NCBI RefSeq assembly: GCF_900143245.1
Contig: NZ_FRDK01000007.1
Location: 1-64,000, forward strand
Length of the DNA: 64,000 bases
Direction of reading: 5' to 3'
Source of the DNA: Flavobacterium fryxellicola
GTDB taxonomy: Bacteria > Bacteroidota > Bacteroidia > Flavobacteriales > Flavobacteriaceae
Shown: positions 9,616-18,561 of the stretch, in pieces
Numbering within the stretch: position 1 is the stretch's first letter
Layout of the letters: each line of letters starts with the position of its first letter
Program-made: the position numbers and the translations under genes
The notes under the pieces: generated by a model
Database searches by the model: none
What the model was told of the DNA's origin: nothing
Seen by the model: only the letters and a program-made list of their open reading frames with translations

Positions 9616-11727
9616 ATGAATTATTTAAATGATTTTAAAATTTTCTATTTAAACATTGTGTTAACAAATACAACAAGTTATTTTGCGTCTTTTAATGAAG
9701 AAAATTTCGATAAAAATATAATTGAATTAATCGAAAATTTTGAAAAAAGTTATGGATTGAATCCCTTTGAAATAGATTCTCCTGTTGAAATTAAGGAATT
9801 GATTTCTCAGAAAAAAGAGCCGTTTTTTACTTATTCATTTCGTAAAGGTTCTGATGTACCACAATCAATTCTGAATAAACATTTTGCCTTATTTCTTGAA
9901 TATAATAGATTAATTAAGTTTTCTAATTTACAAGAACTAGTAGATAATTTACATAAACTTCTTGGAAATAATTTTATAAATAAATTTCAAAGAGATAGAA
10001 TAAATCTAAACGGAAATACAAAAATAGCTTCATCAACTCAGATTTTTGGGACAGTCCGTGATGATTATTGGACAATAAATAAAGGTAGTGAGCGTGAATT
10101 ACAATACCATATATACAAAGGCAAAAATGAAATTGGTTATGGTTTAGGATTTAATGCACAAAAATCTCAAAACAATTTAACACCAATTGAAAATGTTAGT
10201 CCGTTTGTAAAATCATTTTTACTTAATAAAAATGAAATCGAAAAAAATTTACAGGATTATAGTTTTATTAATCAAACCATTGAAGGCTTAAAGAATATAA
10301 AGGAAGGAGATTTCATTATTTTTGGTAAAAAAAATAATATTGAAGTTGTTGATGATGGTTTTCAAATTAACGGTTTGTTTTTTTTAGAAATGCTATATAA
10401 TCTTAAAAATAAACAATTTAAAATTTACAAATTAATTTATGAGAACTCAAAAAAAGCTAATATTAATTCATCTCAATTATTTAGTATGTTGGAATCAAAA
10501 AATATTTTAGATTATAAAAAACAAATAATCTTACAAGGTCCTCCTGGAACTGGAAAAACTAAACTCGCTAAAGACATAGCAGTGCAAATGCTAGGTTTAG
10601 GAAATGTACAAGATTTAAATGATAACGAGCAATTCAAACTGATACAATTTCATCCATCATATACCTACGAGGATTTCGTACGTGGAATAGTAGCGGTACC
10701 AAATGAAGATGGTAGTTCAATTGTTTATGAGGCTGAGAATAAAGTCTTAGGTAAATTTGCAAAGGAAGCGTTAGAAAATTACTTAAATAGTAAAAAAGAT
10801 AACCAAACGATTTCAATAGAAATTCAGATCGAAAATTATTTTGAGGAATTTAAAGATTATATTTTTGATGAAATCGAAGAATCAAATGGGTTCTATGAAT
10901 TAACCGAAAGCGTAGGTTTGATTTCGGTAAATGATGAACATGCATTCAGATACAAAGGTAAAAATGATGGCTGGTTAAAAAACGGTAACCGCATGCTTTT
11001 TAGAGATATTTTACAAGCCTATGCTGATAAGAACAAAGTACGTCAAGATATTAAAAAAAACACGAGACTTTCAGGTTTAGCAAGACAACACGCCAGTTAT
11101 TTTATTCGGGTTTTAAATAAATTTCAAGAGTTCATAATCAATAAGAAATATACTTTTAACGAAACTAATATTACTACAGTACAACTGAAAAACTATGTTC
11201 TTATCGTTGATGAAATTAATCGTGCTAATTTATCCTCTGTTTTAGGTGAATTGATTTATGCACTTGAATACCGAGGGAAAACAGTAGATTCAATATACAC
11301 GATTGGAGAAAGTAATGAGCTAATATTACCTTCTAATCTTTACATCATTGGAACAATGAATACTGCCGATCGATCAGTGGGTCATATTGATTATGCCATT
11401 AGAAGGCGTTTTGCTTTTGTTGATGTATTACCTAAAGATTTATCAAACGAAAAAGAGACAATATTTGATTCCACATTGTTTAATTCCGTGAAAAATTTAT
11501 TCACGATCGATGATTACAAAACCCGATCTAGTTTTTTGTCAACAGATTTTGAACCCAAGGAGGTAGCATTAGGACATTCTTATTTTATTGATAAAACAGA
11601 AGACGGCGGTACTATGTCTGTACGACTGGAATATGAAATTAAACCAATTTTAAGAGAATATGTGAAAGACGGAATATTAAAAGAACTTGCAAAAGATGAA
11701 ATAGAACTATTAAAAGCTACTATCTAA
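9616..11727 (+). CDS. mcrB: McrB-like AAA+ GTPase of a methylation-dependent restriction system
   Basis: McrB proteins form GTP-driven hexamers that recognise modified DNA and drive the McrC nuclease. In this 703-residue protein an unrecognised N-terminal region (about 1-290) probably binds DNA. The AAA+ motor follows, with Walker A GPPGTGKT at 308-315, Walker B LIVDEINRANLS at about 529-540, the McrB-type signature MNTADRS at 581-587, and an Arg-rich RRRF at 596-599 near the arginine finger. mcrC starts 3 bases after the stop, so the two form one unit. The N-terminal domain, and hence the modification recognised, cannot be named from the sequence. Confidence 0.93.
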   Translation: MNYLNDFKIFYLNIVLTNTTSYFASFNEENFDKNIIELIENFEKSYGLNPFEIDSPVEIKELISQKKEPFFTYSFRKGSDVPQSILNKHFALFLEYNRLIKFSNLQELVDNLHKLLGNNFINKFQRDRINLNGNTKIASSTQIFGTVRDDYWTINKGSERELQYHIYKGKNEIGYGLGFNAQKSQNNLTPIENVSPFVKSFLLNKNEIEKNLQDYSFINQTIEGLKNIKEGDFIIFGKKNNIEVVDDGFQINGLFFLEMLYNLKNKQFKIYKLIYENSKKANINSSQLFSMLESKNILDYKKQIILQGPPGTGKTKLAKDIAVQMLGLGNVQDLNDNEQFKLIQFHPSYTYEDFVRGIVAVPNEDGSSIVYEAENKVLGKFAKEALENYLNSKKDNQTISIEIQIENYFEEFKDYIFDEIEESNGFYELTESVGLISVNDEHAFRYKGKNDGWLKNGNRMLFRDILQAYADKNKVRQDIKKNTRLSGLARQHASYFIRVLNKFQEFIINKKYTFNETNITTVQLKNYVLIVDEINRANLSSVLGELIYALEYRGKTVDSIYTIGESNELILPSNLYIIGTMNTADRSVGHIDYAIRRRFAFVDVLPKDLSNEKETIFDSTLFNSVKNLFTIDDYKTRSSFLSTDFEPKEVALGHSYFIDKTEDGGTMSVRLEYEIKPILREYVKDGILKELAKDEIELLKATI

Positions 11728-11730
11728 TTC

Positions 11731-13140
11731 ATGCTAAGAATATCTGAACATTTCGAATATTATAATAAAAGTCATTTTTCTACTTTTCAAGAAGTAGTCA
11801 ATTTGGGGCATTATTATGATTCAACAATTCAAGCAGATCGCATTGATTTTTTTGATGAAGCAGAAGATACTTGTGTTAGTATTGGTTTACATAAGAATGA
11901 TGAGGATAAGCTTATTTCTTGTAATATAAAGTCCTCATACTACATTGGATTAGATCAGTTTCCTAAACTAAAACTTAATGTATATGTAGAACCAAAACTT
12001 AATAATGGTACTCTGCAACTGGATTATATTACAATGCTTTTGGAAGCCTTAAAAGCTCCTGACAATTTTGATCATCTAGATGGACTGATTGAAACAAAAT
12101 TAAATGAAGAATGGATAGAGATTAAAAGTGATCTAAAACCTATTTTGACGCCTTTTTTAATAGCACAGTTTCTTTCTGTTGTTCAAAACTTGGTGAAAAA
12201 AGGTTTGAAGAAATCGTACTATACCGTTCAAGAAAACTTGAATTCTAGAGTAAAGGGAAAAATACTAGTTGGTGATCAAATCAAACATAATCTATTAAAA
12301 AATAGACTAACGAAAACTATCTGTCAATTTCAAGAATTTGGTTTTGACACAGAGGTAAATCAATTTTTGAAATACGTTCTTTCAGTAATTCCAGAATTGT
12401 TAGCAGATTTTAATCAAGATAATCAGTTTAATCAATTACAAGAGGTCTTGAACTATTGTAAAGGAGGATTTTATCAGGTAAATAACAAGATCTTTAAAAA
12501 AATAAAACACCACGAAAATAATCCGTTTTATAGAAATTATAATCAGGCCGTACAACTTGGAAATCAAATTTTAGCATTACAAGATTATAATATTTCAAGT
12601 CAGAATCAACAAAAAACTACCAAACATCCAAGGTTTTGGATAGATATGAGTAAGTTATTTGAATTGTACGTTTTTCAACAACTTAAAGAAAAATATCCAA
12701 AAAATGGTGAAGTACAGTACCATAAAAAATTTAATAAACAAGAACCTGATTTTATCCTTAATATAAAAGACGGAATAAAAGCCGTAGTTGATGCTAAATA
12801 CAAACCAAGGTATGCTAATGGGAATCCATCTATGGAGGATGCAAGACAATTATCTGGCTATACGAGATTAAATAGCGTTTATAGAGAATTAGGATTGATA
12901 GATGATAATCGTGTAATTCCTGCCTATTTTATTTATCCTGCTAATCTTTCTTTAATTAAAGAACAAGAGAATAATTTTGGAAACCCTTTTGAAGATGATT
13001 TCATACTATCTGAAAATGCTATTTTAAAAACGGATTGTCGAAAATCTACTTCTTATAAGGAAATGTATTTACAGGAAGTTAAATTGCCTTTTTTGGTTGC
13101 TATTACTGATAATAAGGTTCTTTCTGAAAAACAGGTTTAA
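11731..13140 (+). CDS. mcrC: McrC-like nuclease subunit of the McrBC restriction system
   Basis: McrC binds the McrB ring, stimulates its GTPase activity and cuts DNA. In this 469-residue protein the N-terminal two thirds are McrC-like. The C-terminal PD-(D/E)xK nuclease shows a helix with E311 (WIDMSKLFELYVF), PD at 339-340, and DAK at 354-356 followed by YKPRY. All catalytic positions are kept, so the nuclease should be active. It is the last gene of this block. The following AbiE-like pair has its own promoter. Confidence 0.93.
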   Translation: MLRISEHFEYYNKSHFSTFQEVVNLGHYYDSTIQADRIDFFDEAEDTCVSIGLHKNDEDKLISCNIKSSYYIGLDQFPKLKLNVYVEPKLNNGTLQLDYITMLLEALKAPDNFDHLDGLIETKLNEEWIEIKSDLKPILTPFLIAQFLSVVQNLVKKGLKKSYYTVQENLNSRVKGKILVGDQIKHNLLKNRLTKTICQFQEFGFDTEVNQFLKYVLSVIPELLADFNQDNQFNQLQEVLNYCKGGFYQVNNKIFKKIKHHENNPFYRNYNQAVQLGNQILALQDYNISSQNQQKTTKHPRFWIDMSKLFELYVFQQLKEKYPKNGEVQYHKKFNKQEPDFILNIKDGIKAVVDAKYKPRYANGNPSMEDARQLSGYTRLNSVYRELGLIDDNRVIPAYFIYPANLSLIKEQENNFGNPFEDDFILSENAILKTDCRKSTSYKEMYLQEVKLPFLVAITDNKVLSEKQV

Positions 13141-13215
13141 GCTTTGTAAGGTTCCCAGGTAAAGAATATATGAAACCGATCTTACTACTTATTACATAGA
13201 ACTTGTAAAATTCAA

Positions 13216-13248
13216 TTTGTCACAAATTTTTACTATATTTGTGACAAA
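13216..13248. promoter_or_regulatory. Promoter with perfect 12-bp inverted repeat, likely AbiEi operator
   Basis: TTTGTCACAAAT (13216-13227) and ATTTGTGACAAA (13237-13248) are exact reverse complements separated by 9 bases. The second arm overlaps a Bacteroidota -7 box, TATATTTG (13234-13241), about 25 bases before the abiEi start. AbiEi proteins are known to repress their own operon by binding inverted repeats in the promoter, so this is very likely the operator. Confidence 0.8.
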
Positions 13249-13265
13249 ATAAATCCTATTATCAA

Positions 13266-13859
13266 ATGCAAAGTATTGAATTACAAATAGAAAACGAGAT
13301 TGAATCTCAAGCAAAGGGTACTTTGCTTTTCGGGGATAGTTTTACTAATTTCGGTTCATCAGAAGCGATACGTAAAGCATTGCAACGTTTGGAAGAAAAA
13401 GGATTTATTACACGTATAGCACAAGGAATCTATGTAAGACCAATCATAAGCAACTATATTGGCGAAGTATTACCTTCAGCAGAAGAAGTAGCTACGTGCA
13501 TTGCCAAAAGAGATAGGGCAAAAATTGTACCTACTGGTGTTTATGCGTTGAATGCTTTGGGCTTGAGTACTCAAGTCCCTATGAATTTGGTCTATCTTAC
13601 TGATGGCGCACCGAGAGTCATTAAAATAGGGAAACGAACTATTAATTTCAAAAGAACAACACCTAAAAACTTACTAGCTAAAGGAGACATTAGTAGTTTG
13701 GCAATCCAAGCATTAAGAGAAATTGGCAGCGACCAAATTACTGATGATGAAGAAAGTAAAATAATTGAACTTTTAAAAAAAGAAGATCGATCTAACTTAC
13801 TACATGATATACAATTAGCCCCCGTTTGGATTAAAAAAATAATGCAAAAAGCACTGTAA
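13266..13859 (+). CDS. AbiEi-like antitoxin / transcriptional regulator (DUF6088 type)
   Basis: This is the antitoxin half of a type IV (AbiE-like) toxin-antitoxin pair, 197 residues long. The N-terminus resembles a winged-helix domain: a basic helix followed by EEKGFITRIAQGIYVRP, typical of AbiEi and DUF6088 proteins. The rest is the antitoxin domain. In this family the antitoxin counteracts the nucleotidyltransferase toxin without direct binding and represses the operon. The stop codon overlaps the toxin start by one base (TAATG). The inverted repeat upstream fits autoregulation. The gene is intact even though the toxin gene is frameshifted. Confidence 0.85.
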   Translation: MQSIELQIENEIESQAKGTLLFGDSFTNFGSSEAIRKALQRLEEKGFITRIAQGIYVRPIISNYIGEVLPSAEEVATCIAKRDRAKIVPTGVYALNALGLSTQVPMNLVYLTDGAPRVIKIGKRTINFKRTTPKNLLAKGDISSLAIQALREIGSDQITDDEESKIIELLKKEDRSNLLHDIQLAPVWIKKIMQKAL

Positions 13860-14882
13860 TGACAAAAATAAGTTTTCATACGCTACCTACCTCCGAAAAG
13901 GCAACTATACTGCAGGAAGTCAGTAATAAACAAGGATTAGCTCCATTTGCAGTAGAAAAAGACTGGTGGGTTGTACAAACTCTTAGTATTATTTTTGATT
14001 TAAATGTTGGAAATCATTTGGTTTTCAAAGGTGGAACGTCTTTGAGTAAAGCGTGGAATCTTATTGATCGCTTCTCTGAAGACGTAGATTTAGCCATAGA
14101 CAGACAATTTCTAGGATTTGAAGGTCGAACTAGGTAAAAAACAAATTACCGCTTTAAGAAAGGCTGCAAACAATTATATATCAGAAACATTCTTTGTAGA
14201 GCTACAGAGCGCATTTGTCAAAAAGGGCTTTCAAGATTTAAAATGGGAAATCGTCAAAACAACTGCGTCTGATCAAGATCCAGTAATCATCAATCTTTAT
14301 TACCCAAATAGTATTACTACTCCTGGTTATATTAAGCCAAGAGTTCAAATAGAAATAGGTTGCCGTTCACTAAGAGAGCCATTTAGCCCTCAAGAAATAG
14401 TTTCGTTAATAGATATTGAATTTCCAAATACAATTTTCGCACAACCCGTAAGCACAATACCTACAGTAAATCCTGAGCGGACTTTTTTGGAAAAAATATT
14501 TTTGCTCCATGAAGAATTTAGTAAACCTAAAGAAAAAATCAGGGTAAAACGTTTAAGCCGTCATTTGTACGACGTATATCAACTATCACAAACTAAATTT
14601 GCTAATGCTGCATTACAAAATAAAGAACTCTATGAGACGATTGTACAGCACCGTTTCAAATTCACAAAAGTCGGTGATATTGATTATAATTTACACCAAC
14701 CACAAACAATAAATCCTATTCCTTCAGCTGATATCATCGAAGCTTGGAAAGCAGATTATAAAATAATGCTAGAGCAGATGATTTATGGAGATGCACCATC
14801 ATTTGAAACCATTATTTTCACATTAAACGAACTAAAAACCAAAATGAACAGCTTGGATTGGCAAATTGAAATTAAAAAATAA
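13859..14882 (+). pseudogene. AbiEii-like nucleotidyltransferase toxin, disrupted by a one-base frameshift
   Basis: The first part (13859-14137, 92 residues) carries the nucleotidyltransferase signature FKGGTSLSK (56-64) and the metal site SEDVDL (73-78, D75 and D77), then runs into a stop. The reading continues in another frame to 14882 with the rest of the AbiEii/AbiGii-type domain. Removing one base, the C at 14126, restores one open frame of 340 residues (GFEGELGKKQITALRK across the joint). AbiEii toxins transfer nucleotides to tRNA to stop growth. As read, only the N-terminal catalytic piece would be made unless a ribosome restarts at the TTG at 14118. A sequencing error is possible. Confidence 0.82.
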
Positions 14883-15366
14883 GTGTAAAAGTTTATTTTT
14901 CTTTCCTTTAGTACTACTAAATTCACAAATAGTATACACCTAATGTACACCTCTCCCCTGCTAAAGCCTTATAAATAAAGGCAAATTACTTATTGTATTG
15001 GCAAATAATAGCACTCCGAAATAACGATCGTAGTATTTTAAAGCCATTAAGAGAATTAAGGTGCATTGCGTTAAATTAAATGTTTTAATAGTTGTGATAA
15101 ATACCTTTTTTTTAGATTTGCTTATAAAAAAATGGTCAAGTTGCTCAGACTTTTATTTCAGACTGCTCTTAAAGCGTGCGGTTTTTAACAGCAAAATGTC
15201 ATTAGTGAATAAATCCTCTCTGTTTGCGATTGTGGGTTTAATCTCTAACTTCCATTTCTGTATGTGGGTTTTCCATTATTATTATAAACCACTACAGGAT
15301 TTAAAGATCAAAAAACTGCTCTTCCAAAACATATTTAAATACAAGAAAAAAGGCTATCTTTAAAAT
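14883..15366. other. Non-coding stretch at the right end of the defence island
   Basis: No supported gene. A 100-codon frame at 15061-15363 has an implausible Phe/Lys/Leu-rich translation and is left out. A short hairpin GCCTT/AAGGC near 14971-14990 could end the toxin transcript weakly, and TACACCT occurs twice nearby (14936-14951). No tRNA, integrase or clear attachment site is seen. Confidence 0.5.
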
Positions 15367-16515
15367 ATGAAAAAGCATCATACCATAATTATTGCTGGAG
15401 CCGGCGGAATTGCAGAAGCTGTAGGTTTGTTATTAATCGAATGGAGTGACGTGGCTCCTACGCTATTTATTGGTGATAAAAATCACACCAAAGCAAAAAA
15501 AGTAGCGCATTGGATTCAAGAAGGAACAACGAAAAAGGAATCCATTCACGACTTTCATCTTGATGAAAAAGAACTTACGAATGAAATGAAGGCAATTTTT
15601 AGTCGAGGCGATATCATTCTCGACTGCCTTCCTGGTAGCCAAGCACCACGTATGGCGAAATTTGCCAAAGATTTTAACATGCATTACGCCAATCTCACAG
15701 AATATGTTACCGAAACTTCCCAAATAATAGCTTTGGCAAAAAATGCCAAAACGGGTTTTGTTCTTCAAACAGGATTGGCTCCAGGTTACATCGATTTACT
15801 AGCAAATGGACTTTTTCAACAATTCTGCATTGACTTTGAAGTGGATAAAGTAGATAAATTAGAATTTAAAGTTGGCGCCTTGACCAATCATGCCGTTGCT
15901 CCACATTACTACGGATTTACTTGGAGTCCAGTGGGTGTGGCTACGGAATATTTGAAAGATACGATAGTGCTCCGAGATTTCATAAAAACAACGCTCCCTC
16001 CATTGTCAGAAAGAGCCTCTATTATTATTGACGGTATACCCTATGAAGAAGATCTTACCTCCGGCGGAGCAGCAGATTTACCGGAAGCACTGTCTGGAAG
16101 AGTGCGTTCACTCGATTACAAAACCTTACGCCATCCCGGTCATTATGCATGGATTCAACAGCAACTCTCTACTTTGGAAAATACTGAGGAAGCTATAAAA
16201 TTATTACAGCAAGTAATGGAGGCGGTAATTCCGCATGTCGAAGACGATCAAATTATCCTATATGCTGCAGTTGAAGGCAAAGATGCCTCTGGAATTTTGC
16301 GAAAACGTGAAATTGCAAAGCGCATTACACCACAAATAGTAGGAAAATATAAATTGAGAGCAATCCAAACAACCACTGCGGCGCCATTAGCCCAAGCAGC
16401 GCAATTGTTGCTAGAAACATCGTTAAACGGTGTTGTTCTTCAAAGCCAAATTGACCCCGAATCCTTTTTAAACGGAAATTATATCCTCCAGGTATATGGA
16501 AAAGTAACTTCTTAA
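15367..16515 (+). CDS. Saccharopine dehydrogenase-family oxidoreductase
   Basis: This 382-residue protein has an N-terminal Rossmann fold with the dinucleotide motif GAGGIAEAVG at about 11-20. A saccharopine dehydrogenase-like body follows (DCLPGSQAPRMAKFA, LQTGLAPGYIDLLANGLFQQ). In Bacteroidota, homologues are annotated as saccharopine dehydrogenase family proteins and may act in lysine or other amino-acid metabolism. The exact substrate cannot be read from the sequence. It stands alone and the start is a clear ATG. Confidence 0.82.
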   Translation: MKKHHTIIIAGAGGIAEAVGLLLIEWSDVAPTLFIGDKNHTKAKKVAHWIQEGTTKKESIHDFHLDEKELTNEMKAIFSRGDIILDCLPGSQAPRMAKFAKDFNMHYANLTEYVTETSQIIALAKNAKTGFVLQTGLAPGYIDLLANGLFQQFCIDFEVDKVDKLEFKVGALTNHAVAPHYYGFTWSPVGVATEYLKDTIVLRDFIKTTLPPLSERASIIIDGIPYEEDLTSGGAADLPEALSGRVRSLDYKTLRHPGHYAWIQQQLSTLENTEEAIKLLQQVMEAVIPHVEDDQIILYAAVEGKDASGILRKREIAKRITPQIVGKYKLRAIQTTTAAPLAQAAQLLLETSLNGVVLQSQIDPESFLNGNYILQVYGKVTS

Positions 16516-16573
16516 TCCAATTAATTACCCATTTATTTTATAATTTCGACAGGTAGCTATCTGTTTAAATACA

Positions 16574-16606
16574 TTGCTAAAAAAAGCAAATTGTTTTGTA
16601 CTTTTG
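16574..16606 (+). promoter_or_regulatory. Candidate Bacteroidota promoter of the GYF_2 gene
   Basis: A -7 box TACTTTTG lies at 16599-16606, with TTG at 16574-16576 in a -33 position (22-base spacing). The gene starts at 16652. Confidence 0.5.
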
Positions 16607-16651
16607 AAACTTCAAAAATCAATCAACACGTAAATAAATAAGCAGCATAAA

Positions 16652-17365
16652 ATGAATTCCTATTACGTACACAACGGCACTGAAAGTAGCGGTCCATTTA
16701 ATTTAACTGAATTGAAAGCCAAATCAATTTTAAAGACAACGCCTGTTTGGTGTGAAGGAATGCAAGATTGGAAAACTGCAGGGGAAATAACCGAATTACA
16801 GTCTGTTTTTAGAGTGACGCCTCCCTCAATTAACACTATTCCACCCATTCCCAAAAAAAGTTCCGAAGAGGCAAATACTAAAATAATAGGGATCGAAAAA
16901 TCTTTTTTTTACATGCTCTCCGGAATTTTAGTTTTAGTTGTTGGAACTCTTATTTTTAATTTTTTTGAAGAAGGCAGAAGTGCTGAACTACAACAGAAAA
17001 ACAACATCACAGAAAGAAATAATCTGCAATTTCAATTACAGGAAAAAGAAATTGAAGAACAAAAGAATCGCATAATTGAGCAAGAAAAACAGGAATTTGA
17101 GAGAGTTTTAAAAGAGAGAAAACAAACACTAAACGATAGGCTTTTTGAAATTAAACAAAAACTTGCTGCTGATTTCAGTGATCTAGATCAGGCAAAAGAT
17201 AAGCTAGCTAAAGCTACAGACTTTCAGTTTTTAAGAACAAACAGTGAGAGAAATGAGGACATCAGTTTAATTGAAAGTGAAATTGAAAATTTAAAGAATG
17301 AGATTGAAAATTTAAAGAATGAGATGGATCAGCTCTACTTAGAATTAGAAAAAATTAAAGCTTAA
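16652..17365 (+). CDS. GYF_2-domain membrane protein with C-terminal coiled coil
   Basis: This 237-residue protein has three parts. An N-terminal GYF_2 (DUF4339) domain at about 4-52 has the typical YYVHNGTESSGPFNLTEL start and PVWCEGMQDWKTA. A single hydrophobic segment spans about 85-105. A long Glu/Lys/Gln-rich coiled coil runs to the end. The 21-base unit encoding IENLKNE is tandemly repeated near 17278-17320. GYF_2 domains are thought to bind proline-rich peptides in bacterial membrane proteins. The function of this protein is unknown. Confidence 0.8.
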   Translation: MNSYYVHNGTESSGPFNLTELKAKSILKTTPVWCEGMQDWKTAGEITELQSVFRVTPPSINTIPPIPKKSSEEANTKIIGIEKSFFYMLSGILVLVVGTLIFNFFEEGRSAELQQKNNITERNNLQFQLQEKEIEEQKNRIIEQEKQEFERVLKERKQTLNDRLFEIKQKLAADFSDLDQAKDKLAKATDFQFLRTNSERNEDISLIESEIENLKNEIENLKNEMDQLYLELEKIKA

Positions 17366-17449
17366 AAAATGAAGCTAAATGGCAATCGTAACGAGTTGCG
17401 ATTCTCGATAGTTCCATTATTTGACTTCAAAAAAACATATTTTCCTTTT

Positions 17450-18304
17450 CTATTTTGTTTGTGAAAATACAATTAAAACAATCGCTACCAAAGCCATAAA
17501 AAGACCCGCGTAATTTGTTTTCGTGAGCTTTTCTTTGAAGACAAAAATACCTACAAGACTCCCTATTATGATGACACCCATGTTCATCCCAGCAAAAACT
17601 GTTGATGGATTTTTAGCAAATACTTGATGTGCCTTCAGATAAAAAAGAATGTTACCAAAATTAAAAATACCAACTAACCCACCAAAAATGATGTTTTTAG
17701 TCTCTATTCGAACCTTATTAGCTAGCAATTCATAACCTACAACTGCAAGCATGATTACCAGTGCAATGCTAAAAACTATAAATAGAGAGGTGGTATAAGG
17801 CAGCGTTGTAAACAGAGCGATTTGTTTAAAAAGGATGTCTATGATCCCAAAACCCAGCAAAACTACAGTAGGATAAATCCATTTGTTTTTGGTGTTTTTT
17901 GAAGGTTTAGACAGAATTAGTAGTAGCGCTGGAAACCCAACTACAAGTGCTGTAACTTTAAATACATTGAAATCCTCTTTGAAGATTAACCAAGCGGCCA
18001 AGATCGGAATGAATAATGAAAGTCGTTGAGCGGCATCCGTTTTTACAATTCCCATGTGCTTAATGGAAATAGCCAAAAATAGAAATACTGATGGCAATAA
18101 AATACCCAACGACATGTAGATACCCCATGGCGACGAAGTGTTCACTTCCTTCAAATTTGGACTGAAGAACAAATAGCATAAAATAAGAGCAAACAGATAA
18201 TTAGCAGCAACAATTTGTGCATTATTAACGTTATAATTGCGAGAAAATTTAAATAGCACCCCCACAGTCACACTGCAAATAATACTCAAAACCAGAAATA
18301 GCAT
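17450..18304 (-). CDS. EamA/DMT-family membrane transporter
   Basis: This 284-residue protein has about ten hydrophobic segments arranged as two EamA-like halves, typical of the drug/metabolite transporter superfamily. The second half ends with VGIFVFKEKLTKTNYAGLFMALVAIVLI, the usual EamA pattern. The substrate is unknown. It converges with the GYF_2 gene and diverges from the YdjM-like gene. A -7 box on the minus strand (TAGTTTTG, 18322-18329) lies 18 bases before the start codon. Confidence 0.82.
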   Translation of the reverse strand: MLFLVLSIICSVTVGVLFKFSRNYNVNNAQIVAANYLFALILCYLFFSPNLKEVNTSSPWGIYMSLGILLPSVFLFLAISIKHMGIVKTDAAQRLSLFIPILAAWLIFKEDFNVFKVTALVVGFPALLLILSKPSKNTKNKWIYPTVVLLGFGIIDILFKQIALFTTLPYTTSLFIVFSIALVIMLAVVGYELLANKVRIETKNIIFGGLVGIFNFGNILFYLKAHQVFAKNPSTVFAGMNMGVIIIGSLVGIFVFKEKLTKTNYAGLFMALVAIVLIVFSQTK

Positions 18305-18321
18305 AGCAAATTTTTAGAGTG

Positions 18322-18329
18322 CAAAACTA
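18322..18329 (-). promoter_or_regulatory. -7 box of the EamA transporter gene
   Basis: On the minus strand this reads TAGTTTTG, a match to TAnnTTTG, 18 bases before the start codon. No clear -33 box was found. Confidence 0.45.
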
Positions 18330-18549
18330 CCATTTATTGTCTCCCTATTTACTTTTTTCGAAAATTAAAAAACTCATAAAAAAAGTTCAAAAACGGACCG
18401 AAAAGAGCTAATTGAGAAAAATCCTTGTCCTAAAAGTGTTTTAAAAGACTTGTTGCAACACTAATTTTTACTATCCATCACTATTAAGAATCTGTAATTA
18501 AAGAACAAACATTTACACTAGTACTATCCAGATATTATTTGATTTCAGC

Positions 18550-18557
18550 TACTTTTG
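18550..18557 (+). promoter_or_regulatory. -7 box very close to the YdjM-like gene start
   Basis: TACTTTTG ends only 4 bases before the ATG at 18562. If it is used, transcription would begin at or about the start codon and the mRNA would be leaderless. The conserved protein N-terminus supports that ATG. Confidence 0.5.
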
Positions 18558-18561
18558 TGTC

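Noticed and set aside
14118..14140. Phase-variable homopolymer tract in the toxin gene
   Set aside because: The frame break lies before the short A6 run and is fixed by a single non-homopolymer C, so slippage is not the obvious cause.
15061..15363. 100-codon open frame before the saccharopine dehydrogenase gene
   Set aside because: It uses a non-ATG start, is Phe/Lys/Leu-rich as expected of translated non-coding AT-rich DNA, and has no recognisable motif.
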